In this document: positions 55,937-63,357 of the stretch, in pieces
Layout: each line of letters opens with the position of its first letter
Numbering within the stretch: position 1 is the stretch's first letter
Source of the DNA: Rikenellaceae bacterium
Lineage (GTDB): Bacteria; Bacteroidota; Bacteroidia; Bacteroidales; Rikenellaceae
Length of the DNA: 64,000 nucleotides
Direction of reading: 5' to 3'
Assembly (NCBI GenBank): GCA_015060005.1
Contig: SUZI01000006.1
Location: 1-64,000 of the forward strand
Made by a program: the position numbers and the translations under genes
The notes under the pieces: generated by a model
Told to the model about the DNA's origin: nothing
The model's input: only the letters and a program-made list of their open reading frames with translations
Database searches by the model: none

Positions 55937-55959
55937 TCCTCGGACATATATTGTAATGA

Positions 55960-55990
55960 GGCTCGTTTCAGTGTGGAACGAGCCTTTTTT
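55960..55990 (+). terminator. Terminator of the rpoBC operon
   Basis: GGCTCGTT (55960-55967) / AACGAGCC (55977-55984) with a 9-nt loop, then six T. Confidence 0.92.
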
Positions 55991-56023
55991 GTTCTGCTGC
56001 GTCTCAATTACAATAATTTTTAC

Positions 56024-56031
56024 TATCTTTG
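56024..56031 (+). promoter_or_regulatory. -7 box of the tRNA-Arg gene
   Basis: TATCTTTG, 28 bp before the tRNA. No clear -33 box at 19-21 bp. Confidence 0.5.
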
Positions 56032-56059
56032 TGTGCTTTCGCTGATGCGAGGCGGTTTT

Positions 56060-56131
56060 GGCTCTATAGTTCAAGGGATAGAACGAAGGTTTCCTAAACC
56101 TTAAATTCGCGTTCGAGTCGCGGTGGAGCTA
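56060..56131 (+). tRNA. tRNA-Arg (CCT)
   Basis: The acceptor GGCTCTA/TGGAGCT contains two G-T pairs. The anticodon stem AAGGT/ACCTT encloses TTCCTAA, giving CCT. The T-arm is GCG-TTCGAGT-CGC. CCA is not encoded. The flavin reductase gene starts 24 bp after it, so processing would release its mRNA. Confidence 0.93.
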
Positions 56132-56155
56132 CTTTTTTCTGAAATTTTTCCCACT

Positions 56156-56740
56156 ATGGTATCGAAGAGAGAGAATTGGAGACCTGGCACTATGATTTAT
56201 CCGCTGCCTGCGGTGTTGGTTAGCTGTGGTGAGGCGGAGGCTGAGTATAATATGCTTACTGTGGCATGGACGGGAACGATATGCTCTTCGCCTGCTATGT
56301 GTTATATCTCGGTACGCCCCGAGCGACACTCCTACGATATTATCAAGCGTACGGGTGAGTTTGTCATCAACCTCACTACAGAGTCTTTGGCACGTGCTAC
56401 GGATTGGTGTGGTGTTAAGTCGGGCAGGGATGAGGATAAGTTCAAGGCTATGGGGCTTACTGCTGTCAGCTCGGCTGTTGTCAAGGCTCCTACTATCGCC
56501 GAGTCGCCTATCAGTGTGGAGTGTCGTGTCAAGCAGGTTATTCCTCTTGGCTCGCACGATATGTTTATCGCCGAGGTCGTTAATGTGTCGGTTGATGAGC
56601 AGTATATAGACCCCGAGAGCGGTAAGTTTGACCTTCAGCGAGCTAAGCTCATCGCTTATAGCCACGGCGAGTATTATAAGTTGGGCGAGGCTATAGGTCA
56701 TTTCGGCTGGTCGGTACGCAAGAAGGCTGCGAAGAAGTAG
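56156..56740 (+). CDS. Flavin reductase-like (FMN-binding split barrel) protein
   Basis: This 194-aa protein resembles flavoredoxins: PGTMIYPLPAVLVS at the start, then MLTVAWTGTICSSPAMCYIS and RTGEFVINL, the flavin-binding split-barrel pattern. It probably reduces or carries FMN for an unidentified partner oxidoreductase in the cytosol. An upstream in-frame ATG at 56123 lies inside tRNA-Arg and is rejected; the ATG at 56156 starts the family alignment. It is probably read from the tRNA-Arg promoter. Confidence 0.85.
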   Translation: MVSKRENWRPGTMIYPLPAVLVSCGEAEAEYNMLTVAWTGTICSSPAMCYISVRPERHSYDIIKRTGEFVINLTTESLARATDWCGVKSGRDEDKFKAMGLTAVSSAVVKAPTIAESPISVECRVKQVIPLGSHDMFIAEVVNVSVDEQYIDPESGKFDLQRAKLIAYSHGEYYKLGEAIGHFGWSVRKKAAKK

Positions 56741-56767
56741 TCAGAAAGACATATTTGCAACGATAAT

Positions 56768-56803
56768 GATTGTATGGGTGGCAGCTCATACAATCTTTTT
56801 TTT
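56768..56803 (+). terminator. Terminator of the flavin reductase gene
   Basis: A perfect 9-bp stem GATTGTATG (56768-56776) / CATACAATC (56787-56795) with a 10-nt loop, then eight T. Confidence 0.93.
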
Positions 56804-56844
56804 GTGGGTATGCTTTTTGTGATATTGAGCCAAAACTATCGAAG

Positions 56845-59157
56845 ATGAAGAGATTTTGTTGGCTCCTCGTAGCCCTTTTTGTGCCGCTATGCTCGGAGGC
56901 ACAGGATATCAATCAACTCATTAGTGCCTATCAGCGAGGCGAAATCACGCCCGAGCAGATAGAGAGCCTGAAGCGAGAGTATGGGCTTTCAACCCCATCC
57001 AAGCCCGCTGTTGTGCAACGCTCTCGCACCATCCAGCCTACCACGCCCCCGCGTGCCGATAGCGTGAGTCTTGTGCAGAATGTTGCTATTGTGGAGACAC
57101 GCCCTCCCAAGTCAAATATCTTTGGGCACGATATGTTCTCCCGCAGTGCTGTGGGTTTCGAGCCGCAGATTAATATTGCCACCCCAAAAGGTTATCTGCT
57201 GGGTGCGGGAGATATTGTTGTGGTCGATGTGTGGGGTGATGCCTCGCACTCGGCGGAGTATACTATCTCGCCCGAGGGTTTCATCTTTGTGGAGGGTGTT
57301 GGGCAGATACCTCTTGCGGGCATCACCATTGAGCAGGCTCAACGAAGGCTCAAGCATCGTCTGCAGAGTATCTATGCTGGCTTGGCTGATGGGAGTGTGC
57401 AACTCTCTATGTCGCTCAGTGGTGTGCGGTCCATCGTGGTCTATGTCGTTGGCGAGGTGGTGCATCAGGGCAGTTATAGTGTACCTTCGCTCGCTACGCT
57501 CTTTCATCTGCTGCATCTCGCAGGAGGTGTGAGCGATAGGGGAGGATTACGTGAGATTACTCTCGCCCGTCGTGGGGAGCAGCCTCGCAAGGTCGACCTC
57601 TACGACTATATCATCGGTGGCAACCACTCCGTAGATGTATCACTCCGCGATGGCGACTTAGTGTTGGTCTCGCCACCACGTATGGTCGTGAGTGTCGCAG
57701 GCGAGGTTAAGCGAGCTATGTCGTATGAGGTGTTGCCTTCGGAGAGCCTCTCGCAACTCGTTGAGTATGCTGGTGGCTTTGCTGCCAATGCCAATCGTGA
57801 GGCATTGTCTGTTGTGCGGAGGCAGGGTGCTGAGCGAGAACATTTCGTGCTCAGTGAGGCTGCGGCACGCGATTTTCTGCTCTGCGATGGCGACTCGGTG
57901 ATAGTCGCCGGAGGTATAGACCGAGATAGAAATCGTGTCGCGGTGAGTGGTGCGGTGCGTCGTGCTGGCAGCTATGCTTTGGATGATGATGTGCGTACGC
58001 TGCACGATTTGCTACTCAGGGCTGATGGCTTGCGTGATGATGCCTTTATGGAGCGAGCTTTGTTGTATCGCGAGGGCGACGATTGGATGGGTGAGATGGT
58101 TGCAGTCAACCTCAATGATGTGGAGCAGGGTAGGGCTGATGTTATGCTTCGCCCCAATGATAGCCTTGTGGTGCGGTCCGTTGGGCAGATGGTCGAGCCT
58201 TTGACGGTGCGGTTGTTTGGCTCGGTGCAACACGAGGGCACCTATCCCTATGTTGAGAATATGACCTTGAAAGATCTGTTGGTTGAGGCTGGAGGTCTGC
58301 TTCAAGAGGCTTCGCACGCCAAGATTACTATCTCGCGTCGCATCCGCAAACCCGATAGTTTAGCTCCGCAGGAGATACTGTTCGATAATTTCTCACTCTC
58401 ACTTGCTGATGGCTTGTCGGCAGATGATGCGGAGTTTAGGCTCCAGCCCTTCGATGAGGTATATGTGCGTCGTTCACCCGTCTATATAACGCAGAGCAGC
58501 GTCAGCGTGCAGGGAGAGGTCGCTTTCGAGGGTAGCTATCCTCTTGTGCGTCGCAATATGCGACTCTCGGATGTTGTGCGTGAGGCGGGAGGACTGACAT
58601 CGGGTGCCTTTGCCGAGGGTGCCTATCTGCTGCGTCGTATGACCGACGAGGAGCAGCGTCAGTTCCAGACCTTGCAGGATATGATACACCGCCAGGCGGG
58701 TACTGTCGAGCACGATAGCGTGCTGCTTGCAGCCTCAAAGGTCTACCCCGTAGGAATCAATCTTGCTGAGGCTATCTCCTCGCCCGGCTCCGATGCCGAT
58801 GTGGTGCTTCGTGATGGCGATATGGTGGCTGTGCCAAAATATAATGCTACGGTGCGTGTTATGGGTGCGGTGCTCTATCCCAACTCGGTAACATTTCGTG
58901 AGGGCGAGACGATGAAGTACTATATCCGCTCGGCTGGAGGCTTTGACAGCAGGGCACGTCGTCGCCACTCGTTTGTGATATATATGAATGGTATGGTCGC
59001 CTCGGGCAGAGATGCGGCGATACGCCCTGGATGTATAATTATTGTTCCTTCGAAGTCGATAGCGGAGCCTCTCAAGTTAGGCGATGTGATGGGTTTGATG
59101 TCCACCACAGCATCTATGGCGGCTATTGTTGTGTCGCTGATAAATATAGCAAACTGA
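56845..59157 (+). CDS. Polysaccharide export outer-membrane protein with six SLBB domains
   Basis: This 770-aa protein has a signal peptide (MKRFCWLLVALFVPLCSEAQ). A polysaccharide-export (Wza-like) domain lies at about 110-175 (GYLLGAGDIVVVDVWGDASH). Six SLBB-type repeats start near residues 193, 278, 363, 452, 551 and 668, each with a V-x-G-x-V, GSY and AGG pattern. The C-terminal hydrophobic segment (MGLMSTTASMAAIVVSLIN) could cross a membrane. It should form the periplasm-spanning export channel for capsule or exopolysaccharide. The frame opens at 56770, but the ATG at 56845 gives the signal peptide. The Wzz-like gene starts 1 nt after the stop, indicating tight coupling. Confidence 0.88.
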   Translation: MKRFCWLLVALFVPLCSEAQDINQLISAYQRGEITPEQIESLKREYGLSTPSKPAVVQRSRTIQPTTPPRADSVSLVQNVAIVETRPPKSNIFGHDMFSRSAVGFEPQINIATPKGYLLGAGDIVVVDVWGDASHSAEYTISPEGFIFVEGVGQIPLAGITIEQAQRRLKHRLQSIYAGLADGSVQLSMSLSGVRSIVVYVVGEVVHQGSYSVPSLATLFHLLHLAGGVSDRGGLREITLARRGEQPRKVDLYDYIIGGNHSVDVSLRDGDLVLVSPPRMVVSVAGEVKRAMSYEVLPSESLSQLVEYAGGFAANANREALSVVRRQGAEREHFVLSEAAARDFLLCDGDSVIVAGGIDRDRNRVAVSGAVRRAGSYALDDDVRTLHDLLLRADGLRDDAFMERALLYREGDDWMGEMVAVNLNDVEQGRADVMLRPNDSLVVRSVGQMVEPLTVRLFGSVQHEGTYPYVENMTLKDLLVEAGGLLQEASHAKITISRRIRKPDSLAPQEILFDNFSLSLADGLSADDAEFRLQPFDEVYVRRSPVYITQSSVSVQGEVAFEGSYPLVRRNMRLSDVVREAGGLTSGAFAEGAYLLRRMTDEEQRQFQTLQDMIHRQAGTVEHDSVLLAASKVYPVGINLAEAISSPGSDADVVLRDGDMVAVPKYNATVRVMGAVLYPNSVTFREGETMKYYIRSAGGFDSRARRRHSFVIYMNGMVASGRDAAIRPGCIIIVPSKSIAEPLKLGDVMGLMSTTASMAAIVVSLINIAN

Positions 59158-59158
59158 T

Positions 59159-60223
59159 ATGCAACGTTCGACAGAAGAGATACGCCTGATAGACTACGCC
59201 ATAGAGCTATGGCGAGGACGACATATTGTCTTTTTCAGCACTATCGTGGGAGCTGTCGTGGCAGCCTTTGTTGTGCTGCTTACCCCGAAGGAGTATACCG
59301 CACGGTGTGAGTTTCTGCAGCAGAACACCTCTGCTGATCTCTCTCCACGTATAGCATCGTTAGCCTCGTTGGCAGGTATCAGTTTGCCTGCAACCGACCA
59401 GGTGGAGGTGTTGCCTGCCTCGCTGTATGAGAATATAGTCTGTTCCGAGCCATTCCTGCGTCAGTTGATACACTATCCTCTGCGTTTTGCCCATCAGCAG
59501 CGGGATTTTACCATTGTGGAGTATCTTGGTGAGGACGATGGGCGTGAGGGGCTGCGTGAGTGGATAAAGTCTGTTGAGGCGAGACGAGAGCCTGTGGCTG
59601 TTGAAGACAGACTCACGGCAGAGGAGTACGATGCTATAAAGTATCTTCGCTCGCGTATCGCAGTGGAGTACGATGTGGCTGATGGATATGTCCTCCTGGA
59701 GGTTACGCTACCCGATGCTGTGGCGTCTGCCCATCTTACAGAAAAGGTGGTACAGGATTTGGAGCAACGTGTGATTGAACTCAAGGTGGAGCGAGTGAGG
59801 AGCAATATGCTCTTTATCGAGCGGCGATATGATGAGGCTCGCGAACGTTTCGATTCACTCCAGGCAGCTCGAGCCGATTATTTGGATGCCAACCAGCATA
59901 CGACAAGAAACTCTGCCAAAGCCACCTTCGAGCGTATCGATGCGGAGTATATGCTCGCTAAGAGTATCTATGAGCAGCTTGCTATGCAACTCGAGCAGGC
60001 GAGGATACGGGTTAAGGAGCAGACACCCGTATTATCAATTTTTTCGCCTGTAACTATCCCTTTTAAGCCGTCGAGACCTCGAAAAATGATAATATTTATT
60101 ACCTTTGTAGCGTTGGGTTTTATTGTTGGGGCTTCAATCATATTTGTTCGAACGACAATAGCCGAGCTACGAGGTTATCATCTGCCTGCACCAGCTGCAG
60201 ATGATGCAGCTAAAAGCCATTGA
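59159..60223 (+). CDS. Wzz-like polysaccharide chain-length determinant
   Basis: This is a 354-aa inner-membrane protein with two transmembrane helices, at about residues 21-42 (VFFSTIVGAVVAAFVVLL) and 308-332 (MIIFITFVALGFIVGASIIF). Between them lies a periplasmic domain with a coiled-coil stretch. This is the Wzz/PCP-1 topology. No tyrosine kinase domain is fused. It would set polymer length and contact the SLBB export protein encoded just upstream. Confidence 0.86.
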   Translation: MQRSTEEIRLIDYAIELWRGRHIVFFSTIVGAVVAAFVVLLTPKEYTARCEFLQQNTSADLSPRIASLASLAGISLPATDQVEVLPASLYENIVCSEPFLRQLIHYPLRFAHQQRDFTIVEYLGEDDGREGLREWIKSVEARREPVAVEDRLTAEEYDAIKYLRSRIAVEYDVADGYVLLEVTLPDAVASAHLTEKVVQDLEQRVIELKVERVRSNMLFIERRYDEARERFDSLQAARADYLDANQHTTRNSAKATFERIDAEYMLAKSIYEQLAMQLEQARIRVKEQTPVLSIFSPVTIPFKPSRPRKMIIFITFVALGFIVGASIIFVRTTIAELRGYHLPAPAADDAAKSH

Positions 60224-60224
60224 T

Positions 60225-61340
60225 ATGGATGTTATTTTTTGGCATTACGTAGCCAGGTGCGTGTTGTGCCCCGTAGCTTTTGCCTCGTGTGCGGTGGTGT
60301 GGGTATATCCGCTGCTGTTGAGGCTCGCACGCAAGAAAAACTTTGTCGATATCCCCAACTCGCGTAGGTTGAATCGTCGACCTGTGCCTGTTATGGGAGG
60401 TGTCGTAGTGTTCTTTGGTTTGATGTTCAGTCTGGCTCTTGCGGGATGCTTGGTCGAGGAACTATCGCTCAGCTACTATCTCATTGCCGCTATGGCTATC
60501 GTGCTTATGGTGGGTGTGGCTGACGATGCGGTGGGGCTTACGCCGCGTGTCAGGGTAGTGGTTGAGGCTACGCTTGTCGCTATGTTATGCTACCTTACCG
60601 ATGCAGTTGTCGATAATCTATACGGAGTGTTAGCGTTGACCCATCTCTCTGCCTCGTGGGCTTTGGTGCTTACGGTTGTAGGTGGTGTGGGTGTTATCAA
60701 CTCGGTTAATCTTATCGATGGTGTCGATGGCTTGTGCTCGGGCTATGTGATGATGGTCGCTTTGCTCTATGGCGTTATGTTCTCCGTAGTGGGCGACGTG
60801 AGCTATGCGGTGCTGTCGTTTGCGGTGTTGGGTGCGTTGATACCCTTCTGGCTTAGAAACGTCTATGGCGGCAGGAGTAAGATGTATCTGGGCGACGGAG
60901 GCTCACTTCTGCTGGGCTTGATAGTGGTGGCTATCGCACTGCGTTTCTATGCTGTGGGTGCTGCTGTGCTGGGAGGATATGTGGTGAGTTTTACCTTTGC
61001 CACGTTGTCGCTCCCTGTGCTGGATACGTTGAGGGTTATGTTCTCGCGTATCATAAAACACCGCTCTCCATTCTCGCCCGATTGCAGCCACCTCCACCAC
61101 TCATTTATCCGCCTGGGACTGAGCCATAAACTGACGAGTATCAGCCTTGTTGCTATGCAGGCATCTGTTGTGGGTGTGTGGTATCTGTGCCGTAGGATGA
61201 GTGTCGGATATGACACCGCAATGTATCTTACCGCAATGTATGCTATGCTTGTTACGTGGGGTGGCTATGCTGTGGCAGAGCTCTTTTCCCGTAAGGCAGG
61301 TACCACAGAACTGAATATACTGACCAAAGAGATAGATTAA
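60225..61340 (+). CDS. WecA/MraY-family undecaprenyl-phosphate glycosyl-1-phosphate transferase
   Basis: This is a 371-aa polytopic membrane protein. VGVADDAVGLTPR supplies the Asp pair, NLIDGVDGLCSG and YLGDGGSLLLGL are the nucleotide/Mg motifs, and HLHHSFIRLGLSHK is the WecA-type histidine motif. It should transfer a HexNAc-1-phosphate to undecaprenyl phosphate, starting a surface polysaccharide. The ATG at 60225 is 2 nt after the Wzz stop; an in-frame ATG at 60201 would overlap it and is less likely. MraY proper is unlikely, with no cell-wall cluster here. Confidence 0.87.
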   Translation: MDVIFWHYVARCVLCPVAFASCAVVWVYPLLLRLARKKNFVDIPNSRRLNRRPVPVMGGVVVFFGLMFSLALAGCLVEELSLSYYLIAAMAIVLMVGVADDAVGLTPRVRVVVEATLVAMLCYLTDAVVDNLYGVLALTHLSASWALVLTVVGGVGVINSVNLIDGVDGLCSGYVMMVALLYGVMFSVVGDVSYAVLSFAVLGALIPFWLRNVYGGRSKMYLGDGGSLLLGLIVVAIALRFYAVGAAVLGGYVVSFTFATLSLPVLDTLRVMFSRIIKHRSPFSPDCSHLHHSFIRLGLSHKLTSISLVAMQASVVGVWYLCRRMSVGYDTAMYLTAMYAMLVTWGGYAVAELFSRKAGTTELNILTKEID

Positions 61341-61361
61341 GAAACCGTAATATAGTTTGAT

Positions 61362-62564
61362 ATGCCTGTTATTTCTAATCGTGCAGTAGAGATGCCAAAG
61401 TCGCCAATACGTAAGTTGGTGCCGTTGGCAGATGCGGCTAAGCGTCGTGGAACAAAGATTTATCATCTCAATATCGGTCAGCCCGATTTGTCATCGCCTC
61501 AGGAGGCTATGGAGGTGCTGCGAAATATTGATATTGATGTGTTGGCATATAGTCCGAGTGATGGTTTCCTCTCGCTCCGAGAGAAACTCGTGGGCTACTA
61601 TGACCAATATCAGATTAAGCTCTCGCCCGATGATATCATCATCACAACGGGAGGCTCCGAGGCAGTGTTGTTCGCCTTTATGTCGTGCCTTAACCCAGGC
61701 GATGAGATTATCGTGCCCGAGCCAGCCTATGCCAACTATATGGCATTTGCTATCTCGGCAGGAGCTATCATACGCACCGTTCCTACCTCTATCGAGTCGG
61801 GCTTTGCCTTGCCCGAGATGGAGGAGTTCGAGGCTCTTATCAACGAGCGTACACGCGGTATTCTGATATGTAACCCTAACAACCCTACGGGCTATCTCTA
61901 TACCCGTAAGGAGATGAATCGTATACGCGATATTGTTAAGAAACACGACCTATTCCTCTTTTCGGATGAGGTCTATCGCGAGTTCATCTATACCGGCTCG
62001 CCCTATATCTCGGCTTGCCACTTGGAGGGTATCGAGCAGAATGTAGTGCTTATTGACTCGGTGTCGAAGCGATACTCGGAGTGTGGCATACGTATCGGTG
62101 CTCTCATCACGAAGAATAAGGAGCTGCGTGATGCTGTGATGAAGTTCTGTCAGGCACGCCTCAGCCCACCACTCTTGGGACAGATTGTAGCTGAGGCTTC
62201 GATAGATGCCCCTCGCTCATATATGATTCACACCTATGAGGAGTATATCGAGCGTCGTAACTGTTTGATTGACGGTCTGAATAAGATACCCGGCGTCTAT
62301 TCGCCTATCCCTATGGGTGCATTCTATACCGTAGCGAAGCTCCCTATTGACGATAGCGATAAGTTCTGTGCGTGGTGCTTGTCGGAGTTTGAGTATGAGG
62401 GTGAGACTATAATGATGGCACCCGCCTCAGGTTTCTATACCGTTCCGGGTAAGGGCCACAACGAGGTGCGTATAGCCTACGTGCTGAAGAAGGAGGATTT
62501 GCAGCGTGCCCTCTTCCTCTTGGGTAAAGCTCTCGAGCAATACCCAGGCAGGGTAGATGAATAA
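61362..62564 (+). CDS. Class I PLP-dependent aminotransferase (aspartate aminotransferase-like)
   Basis: This 400-aa enzyme has HLNIGQPDLSSP near the N-terminus, TTGGSEAVLFA, CNPNNPTGYLYT, SDEVYREF, and the PLP lysine K236 in DSVSKRYSECGIRIG. It transfers an amino group between an amino acid and a keto acid; the substrate is not decided by sequence, with aspartate or aromatic acids likely. It is cytosolic. It follows the transferase gene by 21 bp and may share its transcript, though its role is metabolic. A short hairpin element starts 7 nt after the stop. Confidence 0.88.
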   Translation: MPVISNRAVEMPKSPIRKLVPLADAAKRRGTKIYHLNIGQPDLSSPQEAMEVLRNIDIDVLAYSPSDGFLSLREKLVGYYDQYQIKLSPDDIIITTGGSEAVLFAFMSCLNPGDEIIVPEPAYANYMAFAISAGAIIRTVPTSIESGFALPEMEEFEALINERTRGILICNPNNPTGYLYTRKEMNRIRDIVKKHDLFLFSDEVYREFIYTGSPYISACHLEGIEQNVVLIDSVSKRYSECGIRIGALITKNKELRDAVMKFCQARLSPPLLGQIVAEASIDAPRSYMIHTYEEYIERRNCLIDGLNKIPGVYSPIPMGAFYTVAKLPIDDSDKFCAWCLSEFEYEGETIMMAPASGFYTVPGKGHNEVRIAYVLKKEDLQRALFLLGKALEQYPGRVDE

Positions 62565-62571
62565 ATAAAAG

Positions 62572-62614
62572 AAGCTGTCTAACAAGCCTTGAAATCCCAC
62601 TTGTTATACAACTT
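62572..62614 (+). repeat. Core-less 43-bp version of the long-hairpin element
   Basis: AAGCTGTCTAACAAG (62572-62586) faces CTTGTTATACAACTT (62600-62614), complementary at 13 of 15 positions. Between them only CCTTGAAATCCCA remains, the sequence that follows the core in the nrdJ and sdhB copies. The apical core hairpin is absent. Confidence 0.8.
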
Positions 62615-62620
62615 ATAAAT

Positions 62621-62659
62621 AAAGGGGTTGCCCAACAAATAAGTTGCGGCAACCCCTTT
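62621..62659. terminator. Hairpin between convergent genes
   Basis: AAAGGGGTTGCC (62621-62632) and GGCAACCCCTTT (62648-62659), a perfect 12-bp stem. The T tract is short on both sides. It probably ends the aminotransferase transcript and the convergent barrel gene. Confidence 0.75.
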
Positions 62660-62675
62660 CTATTTGTTGTGTATA

Positions 62676-63335
62676 TTAGAAATACCAGCCTATACCAAAC
62701 TGCAGGTTAGACATCTTCACACTTCCGTCAATCTCATCATCCACCTGCACCTTATTGCCATCGCGGTCAGTGTACGTGTATACGCCATTACCCTCGCCAT
62801 TGCCGAATGTGCCGTAGTAACGCAGCGTGAAGTGCAACTTCCACAAACGTGCCTCCGCACCTACTGCATAGCCAAATCCGGGGCGTTTCAGTTCCCACTC
62901 GCCGCGTGTTATGTCCTGCATATTCTGGCGAAACCGCTCCGAGGCACCCTTTGCTTTGGTGTAGAGAGCGAAATATGGTCCTGCCTGCAGGTTAATCAGT
63001 CCCCACAACTCATACTCAATCAATATCGGCAGGTCTACCTTATTGAGCTTAATCTTATTCTCATAGCCCGTAGGCGACTCCACGTCGAGTGCGTTGTGCG
63101 AGAAGAGCAGCTCGGGATGTATACCCCAGCGGTTCCATTTCAGGTCAGCCTCCAAGCCCACAAACCATCCGGTGTTTGACTTTATGTCGAAACGATACTC
63201 CTCGCTTCTAAAGTCGTTAGAGTGGTAGTCTAAACCGCCCTTTATACCCAACTTGAGCTTTGGTCGTGTCAGCGTTTGTGCCGAAGCCCCTCCTGCGATG
63301 AGTAGTAATGCAAAAAATAGAACTAAACGTCTCAT
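62676..63335 (-). CDS. Outer-membrane beta-barrel protein (PorT/OMP_b-brl type)
   Basis: This 219-aa protein has signal peptide MRRLVLFFALLLIAGGASA. The mature part alternates hydrophobic and polar residues, with aromatic belts (LGIKGGLDYHS, WFVGLEADLKWNRWGIHPEL, FTLRYYGTF) and ends in a typical barrel C-terminus, FGIGWYF. The ligand or role is unknown. It begins 22 bp downstream of the D-Ala-D-Ala ligase gene on the same strand and may be co-transcribed. Confidence 0.82.
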   Translation of the reverse strand: MRRLVLFFALLLIAGGASAQTLTRPKLKLGIKGGLDYHSNDFRSEEYRFDIKSNTGWFVGLEADLKWNRWGIHPELLFSHNALDVESPTGYENKIKLNKVDLPILIEYELWGLINLQAGPYFALYTKAKGASERFRQNMQDITRGEWELKRPGFGYAVGAEARLWKLHFTLRYYGTFGNGEGNGVYTYTDRDGNKVQVDDEIDGSVKMSNLQFGIGWYF

Positions 63336-63357
63336 AGCCTTTAGGTTTTTAGGTTAA

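Noticed and set aside
56123..56155. Upstream ATG for the flavin reductase
   Set aside because: It lies within the acceptor arm of tRNA-Arg.
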